Source: Typhlomys cinereus
Lineage: Eukaryota > Chordata > Mammalia > Rodentia > Platacanthomyidae
Direction: 5' to 3'
DNA: 64,000 bases
NCBI GenBank assembly: GCA_023101885.1
Contig: JALPQD010000247.1
Location: 124,001-188,000 of the forward strand
The position numbers were made by a program, and so were the translations under genes. Of the stretch, positions 1-12,055 are shown piece by piece; within the stretch, counting starts at the first letter, position 1; the number at the start of each line of letters is the position of its first letter. The notes under the pieces were generated by a model that saw only the letters and a list, made by a program, of their open reading frames with translations, did no database searches and was not told where the DNA came from.

Positions 1-733
1 CTTTGAGTTTCCACATAAATTAATTTTAACAAACTCATTTACATTAGTTTGTTGCTAATGTAATTAGTTACTAATTGAACAAATTAATTTATTAGACAAT
101 ACTCACATGCAATATTTGTTGAAAATCAGTGTTGACTGGTTAGATTTGATTTGGTTTAGATATGACAAGTAGCTAATGCTTCATGATTAAAGCCTCCAAC
201 AGTGCTACAATTATTTCTGCTTCACAGACATAGTGAATATTTAAATTGCAACAGATGCCTTATTGAAATCCAGTTCAGACACTGGAAAATGTTTTCAGAG
301 AATGAAAATCAGTAACTTGAAATGAATATGGCTGATGCTTGAGGATTTTCACAAGGAGCTTTCCAATAAATGCTTTTGACATCTTACTTATTCTTGCAGG
401 ACCATATGAGAAGACTTGCTTTCTCAGTAAGCACAATAGTATGTGTGGGCAATAACAGTCTTTAAAAAATTTTAGCTGAACAGATTGAATGTGGAAATTC
501 AACTTAGATTTTATTCAATTGAAAATGAGGTCCAGAACTTTAATCAAATACTTTTCAGAGATTCAAACTTAATGAGTCAAGTAATACCACAAACAGTCAC
601 TACCAGCATTACCACAATCAGTGCTAGAAAGAAACATTTGAAATTGTAACTTATCTTAATTTGGTTCTTGCCAGATAACTCACTACCTATTAGAAATCCA
701 TTTTGTATCTACAATATATTGTGTCCCTTATAG
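1..733. other. AT-rich unique sequence
   Basis: No gene, repeat family or RNA gene is recognised here. The only reading frames are short, chance-length and without domain features. The base composition is typical of a mammalian gene desert. Confidence 0.6.
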
Positions 734-1012
734 TTTTTTTTTATTTATTCAATTGTGCAATGTGTGTGTGTGTGTACGTGCGTGTGTGTGTGTGTGTGTG
801 TAGAGCCACAGGCGAATTCAGGAACCACCATGGACCGCCTCCACCTCCTCCTTGCTTACTCTGCCCTGGGATTCACAGCTCCGCCCTACCAAGGCCAGAA
901 GCGAGGCCGCCCCCGCTTCCACCCAACATCTATACGTGGGATCTAGGGATCCGAACTCAGGACCTTCCTCCTGCAAGGCAGAGGCTTAACCACTGAGCCA
1001 CTTCTCCAGCCC
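734..1012 (-). mobile_element. B2-superfamily-like SINE, young subfamily
   Basis: Read on the minus strand this starts with a tRNA-like head (gctggagaagtggctcagtg), with an A box near 990-1005 and a B box near 945-960. A GC-rich body follows, then a GT/CA repeat (about 760-803 on the plus strand) and an AT-rich tail at 734-755. The body is shared closely with the copies at 9713, 48609 and 61882, so this is one dispersed pol III SINE family. The body between B box and CA tail does not look like mouse B2. The target duplication is not clear for this copy. Confidence 0.85.
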
Positions 1013-1519
1013 CTAGAGTAGTCTGTTAAAGAATATTAGCAACTTAAAAATAATCCCTCATTGGATAACTAATTCTGTTCATATGCAGTGCATAAGACAA
1101 AGTTTGTTTTCTTTAAATCATGCTTGCTGATTCATTCATTCAATAATCTTATTTTGCCACATATTTATTGGACAGTTAGTACTTGTCATGTACGTACTAA
1201 TTTTAATGATATAATAGTCAACCTAATATATAAGACTCTTGTTATGCTTCAGCTAAAAAGGAGGTCTGAAATTTACATGAAATATAAAAATAACTGGCCC
1301 CATACTAATAAAGAAGCTTATAATTAATCTATCTAACCATAAAATTTCACTTATTAGCATTTAATTAATGCTTAAAATATTTATAGAATATATATCATGT
1401 AAATCGTATTTTGCTGGTTGCTGATACTAAAAATATTAGTAAGGTTCAGTTTATCATCTCAAATAATTATCCAAGGTAAGAAAACATTAAATGAATAGAT
1501 TGTAATTTATAAACTAGAA
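1013..1519. other. AT-rich unique sequence
   Basis: No supported gene or repeat. A 79-codon frame at 1088-1327 has no recognisable domain, signal peptide or codon bias and is treated as chance. Confidence 0.55.
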
Positions 1520-1657
1520 AGATTTCTCAGTGGGTGAATAAACCTGGTGACCTGAGTTTGACCTTCAGAGTCCAAGTGGTAAAAAGAGAATAGTAATATT
1601 CTATAAATGGACATCTAATCTTGTGCTCATGCTTCCTGGTATTAAGAATATGTTTGT

Positions 1658-1689
<32 letters not shown>

Positions 1690-1735
1690 TCTCGCACACA
1701 CACACACACACACATACACACCCTCTCTTACACTT
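1520..1735 (+). mobile_element. Old tRNA-derived rodent SINE with (CT)n(CA)n tail
   Basis: The head carries a degraded A box (ctcagtgggtgaata) and a B-box-like gtgacctgagtttgacc, an arrangement known from B2/B4-type rodent SINEs. The body is diverged and ends in a CT run (about 1658-1692) followed by a CA run (about 1694-1713). It is much more diverged than the young SINE copies, so it is probably an older insertion. Exact family and ends are uncertain. Confidence 0.55.
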
Positions 1736-3972
1736 TTCCTTTTCTTCTTTCAGATAAATAAAGTCAAATAATCATTCTTCCCTGGATATTGGGAACATTA
1801 TTTGATCTTTATTCTTAAAACATAAAGAGCCATCAGTCCTGAAATCTTAATGCAATGTCAATTTAACTTAGGAGAGAGATATATATTATGATTTCCATAA
1901 TTTTTAGCTTGATACTTTTCATATTTATATGCAATGAATTTAAGTCATTTTAACTCCCAATCTAGTCCACTTTCACTCCTTCTCTTATAGAAACCCTTCT
2001 TCCCATCCAGTTTCTCTCCTGAATTCATATCTTTTTTTTGTATATATGAGATCTCTTAAGTTTAAGCTTCAATTTTCATTATTAAACTAAGGGTTATAAG
2101 CTACAAAGTATATCATATCTTGGTAGCTGTACTCTCTAGTTGTTTCTTAGAGCAGAAGTTGCCAATATGTTTCAGTCAGACCATAAGGCAATATGTATTG
2201 ATCTCTGACACAAATTGTCAAGCCTGCAGTAGCAAGAAAGCATCTATAAACAAAAAATAAAAGAGTGAGATTGATTTCATTCCAAGAATTCATTAATAAA
2301 TGAAAAGTTTTATAGGCTATAATTTGGTGATGTCTGTCTTACAACATAAGATGCATTATTACATGGAGAAAAGGACATTGGCTTTAAAACATTATCACAC
2401 ATTCAAATCATAATTCTGTTGTTAGTTATCTAAGAATCACCTTGACTTACCTTAAACCCTTTGTGAGCCTTAGTTTCAGCATCTGAAAATAAGGAAAATC
2501 ACACTTGCCTTATGATATTTTTTCATAATTAAGTGAGATAGTGTTTATTCAAGATTATTATTTTCAGTAACTGACATAACATTTATGTATATATTTTCAT
2601 TTATATGTGTGTTCAAGCATGCAGGCATATGCATGTTGAATAGGGATATATTTAATTAATTTATTGATTGTACTTCATCTTCTCTTCCTCTTACTTCCTT
2701 CCTTTTTCATTCATTCTACTGACCATAATATAATGTATTTTTTTAATCCATGCTACATCATGCAAACATATCTTATGTAGCTTAATTTCCCTTTTCCCTG
2801 ATAAATTTAGTTTATTTGTTTATGTCAAAGATAGTTAATATGTGAAATATATGTGTATGTGTGTGATTGTGTATATATGTAAGATAGTAACAGACTTATG
2901 TTGATAATTTATAAAAAAATTTATTGAGAATTTTTAATTTATACAAACAAAATGAGTATTTGTTCATGCTCCTTCGCTCTTCTACCAACACTCTCTCTTC
3001 CCTTTACCATTCCATCCCCCTCCTCCCCACCCTTGAGTATGAAATGTCTTTGAAAACACTTGTTTAAAGTTTATACAATATAATTTTTAGACTCAAGCAA
3101 AAAAGAAACTATACTTAGAATAAATCATAAACAATTAGCATAATGTTGCCCTCATTACCTAAGTATCTCTAAATATCTATATGAATGTTATTTTAAAAGC
3201 CACCTTTAAAATGCACATAAATCAAATTACCATATTTTCCAAAAAGGAATTTCTAAAGTATTGAAAACGTTTGTACTCTGAACAGGAAAATTAGGAGCAG
3301 TGCACTAAGAACTTTGCATTTAGTTTTGCAATTAACACATAAATTTAGATTATATAACTAGGATTTTAAATATAAGAAAGTTGAGTCTCATTGTTTAAGG
3401 AGAATTGTTTAATGTCAAATAACAAGAATGTGGAAGAATTTAAGAATAAATCATGATATGTTCCAATTTTCAACATAATATTACTTTCTCAGTTTCATTA
3501 ACTTGACCATTCAGTAGAGAAAAATCAAAGCTGATTCACCAAAAGAAATTAATGTAGGAACGAGGTCTTCCATTCTTTGAAAAGTAGGGTAATAGCAATT
3601 TGCAATACACAGAATTAATGCCATGATGTGTAAAATAGCTCTAAAAATGTCATGAAGACTAAATTAGACTTGGGCCCTAGAAAATTTAATTCTGTGATTT
3701 AGTTGTCTAATGAAAGCTTAAAGTCATTTTATGTGCAGATACCTTGAGCTTACACCTGAAATCTTCTGTCTTCTTCAGCTCAGTATACTAAAGTATAACC
3801 AGAATATTTAATTTGTTATACCCCTAAAAGTAAATATGCTACCAATGAAGATTTGCATAACAAACAGGTAAAGTGAAAAATTTAAGGGGAGTAATGTGAA
3901 ATCAATATTCATTCATAAATCATAGGTAAGAGAAAAATATAAAAACAATCTAAAATTATCTTAATTTTGAAT
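1736..3972. other. AT-rich unique sequence with old repeat debris
   Basis: No gene is recognised. A MIR-like segment (2390-2560) is listed separately. A pyrimidine-rich stretch near 2930-3040, following poly-T-like DNA, faintly resembles an ancient antisense L1 3' end but is too diverged to call. The rest shows nothing identifiable. Confidence 0.5.
2390..2560 (-). mobile_element. MIR-like ancient SINE
   Basis: The plus strand reads like the reverse complement of the MIR core and tail: cttgacttaccttaaaccct, then cctttgtgagccttagtttc, cagcatctgaaaataagga and cataattaagtgagatagt. This order is diagnostic for MIR, a mammal-wide tRNA-derived SINE. Divergence is high, as expected for its age, and the limits are approximate. 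Confidence 0.6.
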
Positions 3973-3997
3973 GATTTTGAAAATTATTATTTATTGT

Positions 3998-5030
3998 TTG
4001 TTTTTTTAACATTTTTATTATTATTTCTGCTCATACAAACTTAATAGGTAGACCAGTTCCCTCCCCCCTCCTCCTGCCCCCGAACCCCCTGCTTCCGCTC
4101 CCTCCCTCCCCATCTCCCAGTGCCTCCCCCCCAATTCCCAGAGAGTCCTTTATTGTGTATGCCTAACTCTCCTCTTGGTCCTCCTTTCCTATGACATAAA
4201 AGGACCCAGTGGCATTTCCTTGAACCCTTTCTCGTGTTCCCCTTAAGCTTAGGAACACTTCTGTGGCCATCAATCCCTTGCCTCCAAGGATCGTGGTGCC
4301 TTTAGCCGATGTTAGACTTTGTGAGATCAATAGTGTGACGGACATGGCTCAGGGCATGCAAAATCCTATTATGATTGCTTCAGCCCTATCTAGTGTGGAG
4401 ACTCTTCAAATCATTGCTCCCCCCATCCTTTTGCTCTTACAATCTTACCGCCCCCTCTTCCGCAGATGTCCCTGAGTTTCAGGATGGGGGGAGATTAGGC
4501 TGGCTTAGTTCTATGTGGATGATATAGAGTCTCTGAAGTTCTGGATTGTGGTTCGTTGATTTTCTTTTGCAGTTTTGCTGCTCCTGCAATGCCCTTCACT
4601 CCATCCTGATGGGCACTGTATGTCACCCCCTGGTCAGAGACAAAAAACTGTTAAACTGGAGTCTTGTTATAATAGCACATTCAAGGGTAGATGTAATAAA
4701 AGCAGGAAACCTCGGTGAGGGAGGGATCAGTCACCCATTTGCAAAATGATCTCTTTTCATCTGCCAGACTATATGCCCTCCCCTTCTGGTGAGATCATAC
4801 CCCCTCAGTTGTACATGATCAGGAACGAAAATCTGTGAACTTAACCAGGTGTCACATTACTTACTTGTATTCCTTGGAGGTCGATTTTCTCTGCTGTAAT
4901 ATGGTCCCCTCTCTCCTTGTGTCTGGTGTGGCCCTCCAACCCCATCCCTCCTGTTCACAATCCTTGCAATTACCGTATTACATAGGTTTACCCATGAGTG
5001 TCTCAATGTGGGCTGGGTGAGTTTGGTACT
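3998..5030 (-). other. L1-A 3' UTR with polypurine tract
   Basis: On the L1 sense (minus) strand this is the 3' untranslated region between the ORF2 end and the poly-A. It contains a G/A-rich tract (complement of 4060-4135), a typical L1 3' UTR feature that can form G-quadruplexes. The same UTR recurs in L1-B, C, E, F, G and H. The small frames in it are not genes. Confidence 0.85.
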
Positions 5031-7666
5031 GGGAGCCACCTATTAGGGAGTACATACGGTGCTTAATTTTCTGGGTTTGGGATACTTCACTGAATATAAT
5101 TGTTTCTAATGACATCCATTTCCTGGCAAATTACAGTGATTCATAATTTTTGATGGCTCAGTAGTACTCCATTGTATAGATGTACCACTTTTTCCTTATC
5201 CACTCATCAACTGTTGGACGTTTAGGTTGATTCCATGACTTTGCTATTGTAAACAGTGCTGCTATGAACATAGTCGTGCTTGTACTATCAAGGCGAACCT
5301 CTGCTGCGTGGGGGGTTGTTCCCAAAAGTGGAATAGCAGGGTCATATGGCATTTCAATCTTTAATTTCATTAAGAATCTCCAGACGGCTCACCAGAATGG
5401 CTGTATGAGCCTGCATTCCCACCAGCAATGTAGGAGAGTTCCCCTCTCTCCACATCCTCTCCAGCACTTGTTGTTGTTTGTATTGTGGATTTTTGCCATC
5501 CTGACCGGGGTGAGATGATATCTCAAGGAGGTTTTGATTTGCATTTCCCTGATGGCTAAATAAGTGGAGCATTTTTAAAGATATTTGTTAGACATTTTAA
5601 TTTCATCTCTGGTAAAATTTCTTTTAAGTTCCAGGGCCCATTTTTTAATTGGGCCATTGGTTTCCTTGGTGTTGAATTTTCTAAGTTCTTTGTGCACTCT
5701 AGACAGTAGAGCTCTATCAGATATGTGGTTAGTGAAGATTTTCTCCCATTCTGTGGGTTGCCTTTGAGCTCGTGTGACAATCTCTTTATCTGAACAGAAG
5801 CTGTTTAATTTGACAAGATCTCAACTGTTGAGAGTTGGTAGCAGTGACTGTGCCATTGGATGTCTGTTTAGGAAATGTTGGCCTAGCCCAATCAGCTCAA
5901 GGGAGTTCCCTATCTGTTCAGTTATGATTTTTTTAGTCTCTGGCCTGATATCAAGGTCCTTGATTCTTTTGGAATTAAATCTTGTACATGGTGACAAGTA
6001 CCGGGTCCAGCTTTAATCTTCTGCATGTGGAAATCCAGATTTGCCAGCACCATTTGTTGAAGATGCTGTTCTTTTTCCATTGGATTCTTCGGGCTCCTTT
6101 GTCGAAGATCAAATGGCTGTATTTTTGTGGGCTTATATCTGGGTCCTCAACCCTTATCCATTCATCTGTGTGTCTACTTTAGAACCAGTACCAGGCTGTT
6201 TTTATAACTATGGATTTGTAGTATAGACTAAGGTTTGGTATGGTAATACCTCCAGCAGTGTTTTTGTTACTCAGGATTGTCTTTGCTATCCTAGGTCTTT
6301 TGTGCCTCCATACGAATTTTGAGATTAATTGGTCAACTTCTTTAAAGAATCGCTTTGGGATTTTAATTAGCATAGCATTGAATTTGTATATTGCCTTTGG
6401 TAGGATGGTCATTTTTATGATGTTGATTCTGCCAATCCAGGAGCATGGGAGGACTTTCCACCTTCTGATGTCTTCAGCAATTTCTTTCTTTAGGGTTTTA
6501 AAGTTTTCATTGTAAAGGTCTTTTACCTCCTTGGTTAGGTTTATACCAAAGTATTTCATTTTTTTATGGGCTACAGTAAATGGGATTGTTTCTCTCAGGG
6601 CTTTTTCACTTCTTTTATTCTGGGCATATAGGAAGGCCTCTGATTTTTGCACATTTATTTTGTATCCTGCCACTCTGCTGAACTTTTCAATTAGTTCCAG
6701 GAGCTTCCTGGTGGAGTTTTTGGGATCACTCAGGTATAAGATCATGTCATCTGCAAATAGGGATAGCTTGACTTCTTCCTTGCCGATTTGAATCCCTTTT
6801 ATGTCCCTTTCTTGTCTTATGGCTTCAGCTAAGACTTCAAGTACAATATTGAATAGAAGTGGTGAGAGTGGAAAGCCTTGTCTAGTTCCTGATTGAAGTG
6901 GGAATGCTTCCAATTGTTCCCCATTGAGCATAATCCTTGCTGTGGGCTTGTTGTATACAGCTTTTATTATATTGATAAAGGTTCCTTCCATTCCTACTGT
7001 CTCTAGCGTTTTGATCATAAAAGGCTGTTGGATCTTGTCAAAGGCTTTTTCTGCATCTATCGAGAGCAACATGTGGTCTTGGACTTTGGACTGGTTTACA
7101 TGATGAATTACATTTATTGATTTTCGTATGTTGAACCAACCTTGCTTGCCGGGGATGAAGCCTACTTGGTCCCTGTGAATGATCTTTTTGATATGTTTTT
7201 GAATCCGATTTGCTAAGACTTTGTTGAGAATCTTTGCATCTGTGTTCATCAGGGAGATCGGCCTATAGTTTTCTTTTTTAAATGAATCTTTATTAGGTTT
7301 TGGGATTAAAATGATATTAGCTTCATAGAAGGAATTTGGTAGTGTTCCTTTCTTTGCTATTTGATGGAACAGTTTAAGGAGTATTGGTGTTATTGACTAC
7401 TTAAATGTCTGGTAGAATTCTGTGCTGAATCCATCTGGTCCAGGACATTTTTTGGTGGGAAGATTCGAGATTACTTCTTCAATTTCCTAATATGCTATAG
7501 GGCCATTTAAGTAATTCACAACTTCCTGATCCAATTTAGGTAAGATGTGTTTACTTAGAAATTCATCCATCTCTTGTGTGTTGTCAAACTTCACAGAGTA
7601 TAAGTTTTTGAAATATGATGTTATAATTCTCTGGATTTCTTGGGTATCAGTAGTGATTACTCCATG
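5031..7666 (-). pseudogene. L1-A ORF2 C-terminal two-thirds (reverse transcriptase), broken
   Basis: ORF2 encodes the L1 endonuclease/reverse transcriptase for target-primed reverse transcription. The longest open piece, 6179-7249, is 356 codons and contains the RT palm with the catalytic FADD motif ([15 protein letters not shown]) preceded by [19 protein letters not shown]. Further open pieces lie at 5158-5370, 5354-5572 and 5556-5780, in different frames, so frameshifts and stops interrupt the C-terminal part. The usual stop after YSLIGGS near 5028 has mutated to a sense codon. The N-terminal endonuclease is found only in the inverted block at 7902-9058. No function remains. Confidence 0.9.
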
Positions 7667-7845
7667 ACTGATATACCCGGCAAAACTATCTGTCATGATT
7701 GAGGGAGAAAAAAAAGTTTTCCAGCGCAAAGACAACTTGAAGAGATACATGTCTACCAAACCAGGCCTTCAAAAAATCCTAGAACTGATATTCAAGCTTG
7801 AAGAAAAGAACAAGCGTATCCAGGAGGACAAAAGAGAAGTATAAT
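7667..7845 (+). pseudogene. L1-A inverted block: ORF1 C-terminus
   Basis: The plus strand encodes the end of L1 ORF1p, the RNA-binding chaperone. The residues include STKPGLQKILELIFKLEEK and end IQEDKREV, followed by a TAA at 7843-7845. The block starts abruptly at 7667, the 5' truncation point of the twin-primed insertion. Homologous ORF1 ends occur at 34650-34744 (L1-D) and 28427-28520 (L1-C). Confidence 0.85.
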
Positions 7846-7901
7846 ACCGCCAAAACATAAATATCAAACAACATGCTTACAAAATCTACTAAACATAAAA
7901 A

Positions 7902-9058
7902 AAGTCCAGAATTAAAAATAATTTCTCTATTATAACATTAAATGTCAATGGTATTAACTCACCAATTAAGAGACACAGATTACAAACTTGGATTAAAAAC
8001 CACAATCCAACAATCTGCTGACTTCAGGAAACTCATCTCACCACAAAAGATAGGCACATCCTAAGAATGAAAGGCTGGTCCAAAATCTTACAATGTAATG
8101 GAACCAGGAAACAGGCAGGGGTAGCAATTATGCTTTCAGACAAAGTGGACTTCAAACCAAAGAAAGTCATAAGAGACACAGATGGATACTACATTTTAGT
8201 CACAGGTACAATTCACCAGGAAGACTTCACAATCCTGAACATTTATGCACCCAATATGCGCCCCTCCACATTCATTAAGAAAACCCTACAGCATCTAAAG
8301 CAAGAAATCAAACCCCAAACGATAATTCTTGGGGACTTCAACACCGCCCTCTCAACATGGGATAGATCAACAGGTCAAAAGCTTAACAGAGACACTTAGG
8401 AACTTAATCAAACCCTTAAAGAAATGGACCTTACAGATCTCTATCGAACTTTTCACCCACGCACTAAAGAATACACATTTTTCTCAGCAGCACACGGAAC
8501 TTTTTTCAAAATAGATCACATATTGGGCCACAAAACGAATCTACACATATACAAAAAAGTTGAAATTCTAACTTGCGCCATATCAGACCACCATGGCCTA
8601 AAGCTGGACATCCATAACACAACAAACAAGAGAAAATACACTAATTCCTGGAAACTTTACAATATGATGCTGAATGAGAACTGGATTCAGGAAGAAATTA
8701 AAAAGGAAATTCAAGATTTCCTGAAAGTGAACGATAATGAAAATACAACTTACCAAAATCTCTGGGACACAATGAAAGCTGTACTAAGAGGTAAGTTCAT
8801 AGCTCTTAATTCCTACATCAAAAAAATGGAAACATCAGAAATAAATAACTTAATGATGCAGCTTAAGGCTTTAGAGAAACTTGAGCAATCTGATTCCAAA
8901 AGTAGTAGAAGAGAGGAAATTAGCAAAATAAGGGGAGAAATATCTGAAATCAAGACTAAGAAAATGATAGAAAAAATCAACCAGTCAAAAAGCTGTTTCT
9001 TTGAAAAAATCAATAAGATAGATACACCCTTAGCTAAATTAACCAAAAGCAAGAGAGA
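7902..9058 (+). pseudogene. L1-A inverted block: ORF2 N-terminal endonuclease
   Basis: This encodes the apurinic/apyrimidinic-like endonuclease of L1 ORF2p. The initiator ATG is AAG here (7902-7904). A 110-codon frame (8067-8399) contains the catalytic-site motif [12 protein letters not shown] and ends at a premature stop at 8397-8399. The next 218-codon frame (8424-9080) contains KIDHILGHKTNL and [11 protein letters not shown], the conserved Asp-His pair. It continues into the cryptic Z region and breaks at the target duplication. Start loss and premature stop make it a pseudogene. Confidence 0.88.
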
Positions 9059-9076
9059 GATTTTGAAAATTATTAT

Positions 9077-9712
9077 CTGAAAATCTAAGGAAGAATACTA
9101 TGCTGATGCTTTCCATGCAAGTCCTTTTAGCATCCTATGGAAGAGGATCGAAGCAGGTATAAACCTGCTTAACCATTGGATATGTAGAGACTTACATTTG
9201 AAAATTAATAATTTTCTGTTGAAGCTATTATTCTTGCTTTCTATATAATCATTATAAGCCTGGACTATGTATTTCAAATCTTCATTTTTTGGGTTTCCAT
9301 TTTATAGCTGATTAAAAGGGTCTAACCTTTATATTTAGGCCTATTTATTGGCTATGACTAATTAGCAATCACTTCACTGTGACTAAGTGATCGATTAGTT
9401 CTGTTGAGCATTACAAGCCTCAATTTGCTAAACGCTCTCATAGGAATGGAATTACATAATAATCACTTTTCCATAGATACCCACCACCTGTTTTTTTCAT
9501 TTTACCAGACATCCACCACCTGTTTTTCAATTTTACCAGAAATGCTCAACCATACCTGTCTTTTTGTTATGGAAAACCTTCACATTATGAATTTTAATGA
9601 AATCATTTAATAATAATATGGAAAATTACAATATAATGAAGAATAATGTATTGTTTTGAACCAAATGAATAATTTTCTGATTGATCACACTTTTAAAAAT
9701 TTACCAAAAGGA
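9077..9712. other. Unique sequence with a short tandem duplication
   Basis: There is no gene. A local direct duplication with a 32-bp offset is visible: ccaccacctg plus T-run plus ttttaccaga occurs at 9481-9509 and again at 9513-9540. The AT-rich remainder is unassigned. 9695-9712 is the left target duplication of the following SINE. Confidence 0.55.
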
Positions 9713-10012
9713 GGGCTGGAGAGGTGGCTCAGGGGTTAAGGCTCTGCCTTGCAGGCGGAAGGTCCTGAGTTCAGATCCCAGATCCCACGTATAGATGCCA
9801 GGCAGAAGCAGGGGGGGCCCGCATTTCTGGTCCTGGTAGGGCGGATCCTGTGAATCCCAGGGCAGAGTAAACAAGGAAGAGGTGGAGACGTCCATGGTGG
9901 TTTCCGAATTCGTCCGTGGTTCTACACATACATACATACACACACACACATATATACACATGCGCCCACACATGCATACACGCACAATTGAATAAATAAT
10001 AAAAAAATTTTT
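9713..10012 (+). mobile_element. B2-superfamily-like SINE, young subfamily, with target duplication
   Basis: The element begins gggctggagaggtggctcag, with an A box at about 9722-9738 and a B box around gagttcagatccc. The family body follows, then a CA-rich tail (about 9925-9985) and aataaataataaaaaaa. Flanking direct repeats are aaaaatttaccaaaagga (9695-9712) and aaaaattaccaaaagga (10013-10029). The A-rich tail with AATAAA is typical of L1-mobilised pol III SINEs. Frames across it are by-products of the GC-rich body. Confidence 0.92.
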
Positions 10013-10029
10013 AAAAATTACCAAAAGGA

Positions 10030-10983
10030 ATTTTTGTTTTATGAGTTTATTTTACTTCCTTTTAAAATAATGATTTTTTTAATCCTGTCAATGATTACAA
10101 GTGCTTATAAACAAATACCATACTACAATCACATAAATATCAAATGAAATGAAAAAAATTTACTTTGACTACTATAGTCATGGATGTCCTAAAATGATTC
10201 TTTATTCAAGAACAGACTAATAACCAGATATTGCTGATTTCAGTACTGAAATTATAACAAACAAAGTAACATGAAGGAAAATACTGCCAACAAATTGCAC
10301 TTAATGAAAATTGGACTCAGATTTCCTTAACTTTCTTATACAAATATCAATTTGGGAATGTCAGTTACACACTATGGTTTAAAATTTTATCCCAGTATCT
10401 ATCTCACAAATTTTCACAATATCAAGAGCAGAAGCATCTGTGGATGAGCCACATAGAATCTATGCAGAATACTTCTGTGTTTAACATAAAGTTTCATTTC
10501 CATTGTAATTGAGAACCTAAAGCAGCTGTAGTTACCCGCTTAGGGGCTGTACAAGATTATTACTGTGAACAATCACCATCTTTGAAAATAAATTTCTAGG
10601 GAAAAAAGAGTTATTTCTTTCTGTTGTATGCATACAAACTAGTGAAACCACCAGACTGTGATGGATGACTGCTTGTCCATGCTCACACAGAGAACCTAGT
10701 AAAGCTCAGTGGATGACAAAACAAAATAAAACAAAATGCATGACTGCTGGAAAGGGATTTAGAAGGAAGAGCAGCAGGTGCTGACTTGGGTGAGGTGGGT
10801 TAAATGTAATTAGATTCCTTTGCGTGTGTATGAAATTGCGGGAGAAAAATTTTATGCATAAAGGAAGTGAAAGAAATTTTTATAAAGCTGTATTCTCCTC
10901 AGAAAATGGAGGCAATGAAGAAAGCTGTTTCATTCAACTTAGATTCACAGAAAGAAGGTATTAGTATAGGCAATGTATTCATC
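10030..10983. other. AT-rich unique sequence
   Basis: No gene or recognisable repeat is seen. It is plain intergenic DNA between the SINE and L1-B. Confidence 0.6.
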
Positions 10984-11012
10984 TAGAAAATCTCATTCTG
11001 TTTTTTTTTTTT

Positions 11013-12055
11013 TGAGAGATGATTTATTTTTATTTTATTTTATTTTATTTCCACTCATACAAACTTAACAGGTACACCGGTCCTCTCCCTCCCTCCAACC
11101 TCCCACCACCCTATACCCCCCTCCACAACCCCTCTCTCCCCATCCCCCACTCCCTCCTCCTCCATCTCAGGAGCATCCTTTAATGTGCATGCCAGACTCT
11201 CTTCTGGGCCCTCCTCTCCGATGAGGTGCAAGAACCCAGTGGCACTTCCCAGAACCCTTTCCTGGTTCCCCTTAAGCACAGGAACACTACTGTGGCTGTC
11301 AATCCCTTCCCTCCAAGGATCTTAGTGCTTTAGCAAATGCTAGACTATGTGGGGTCAATAGTGTATTGGACATTGGGCAGGGCATGCAACGTCCAATTAT
11401 GATTGCTTCTGCCCTAACTTGTGTGGAGTATCTTGCATATCATTATTCCTCCCATCCTTGTGCTCTTACAATTTTGCCGCCCCCTCTTCTGCAAATTTCC
11501 CTGAGCTGCTGGATGGAGAGAGATTAGGCTGGCCTAGTTCCAGGTGGTTGATATAGAGCCTCTGAAGTTCTGGATTATGGTTTGTTGAAATTTTTTCCAG
11601 TTTTGCTGCTCCAGCAATGACCTTCACTCCATCCTGATGGCTATTGGATGTCACCTCCTGGCCAGAGAAAAAAAGCCGTATAAGCTAGAGGCTTGTTATA
11701 AGAGTATATTCTAGGGTAAATGTAATAAAAGTAGGAAACAGCAGTGAGGGAAGGGTCAATCACCCATTTGCAAAATGGTTACTTTTTATTTCACAGACTA
11801 TATCCCATCTTCTTCTGGTGAGATCATACCCCATCAATTGTAAATGATCAGGAACAAAAGTCTGTGACCTTAACCAGATGTCTAATTACTCACTCGCAGT
11901 CCTTGATGGAGGCCTATTTTCTCTGCTGTAACATGGTCCCCTCTCTCTTTGTTTCTGATGTGACCCTCCTACCTCATCTCTCCTGTTCATAATCCTTGCA
12001 ATTAAAGTAGGTATTACAGATATTTATCCTTGAGTGTCTCTAGGTGGTTTTGGTA
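11013..12055 (-). other. L1-B 3' UTR
   Basis: Homologous along its length to the L1-A 3' UTR, with the C/T-rich (sense G/A-rich) tract at about 11085-11165. It is intact and serves as a reference for where ERV-L entered the L1-C 3' UTR (equivalent to about 11385) and where L1-C is deleted (equivalent to about 11957). Confidence 0.8.

Larger units (their letters stand above)
3991..9058 (-). mobile_element. L1-A: 5'-inverted (twin-primed) LINE-1
   Basis: The element lies between perfect 18-bp direct repeats (gattttgaaaattattat at 3973-3990 and 9059-9076). From the poly-T/3' end at about 3998 to 7666 it runs on the minus strand (3' UTR, then ORF2 C-terminal half). At 7666/7667 the orientation flips, and 7667-9058 runs on the plus strand from the ORF1 C-terminus to ORF2 residues near TKSKRE. 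The two pieces are almost contiguous in L1 coordinates, with about 30 bp missing, which is the twin-priming signature. The 3' UTR is nearly identical to that of L1-F, so both belong to a young subfamily. ORF2 is broken and ORF1 is 5'-truncated, so the element is dead. Confidence 0.93.
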
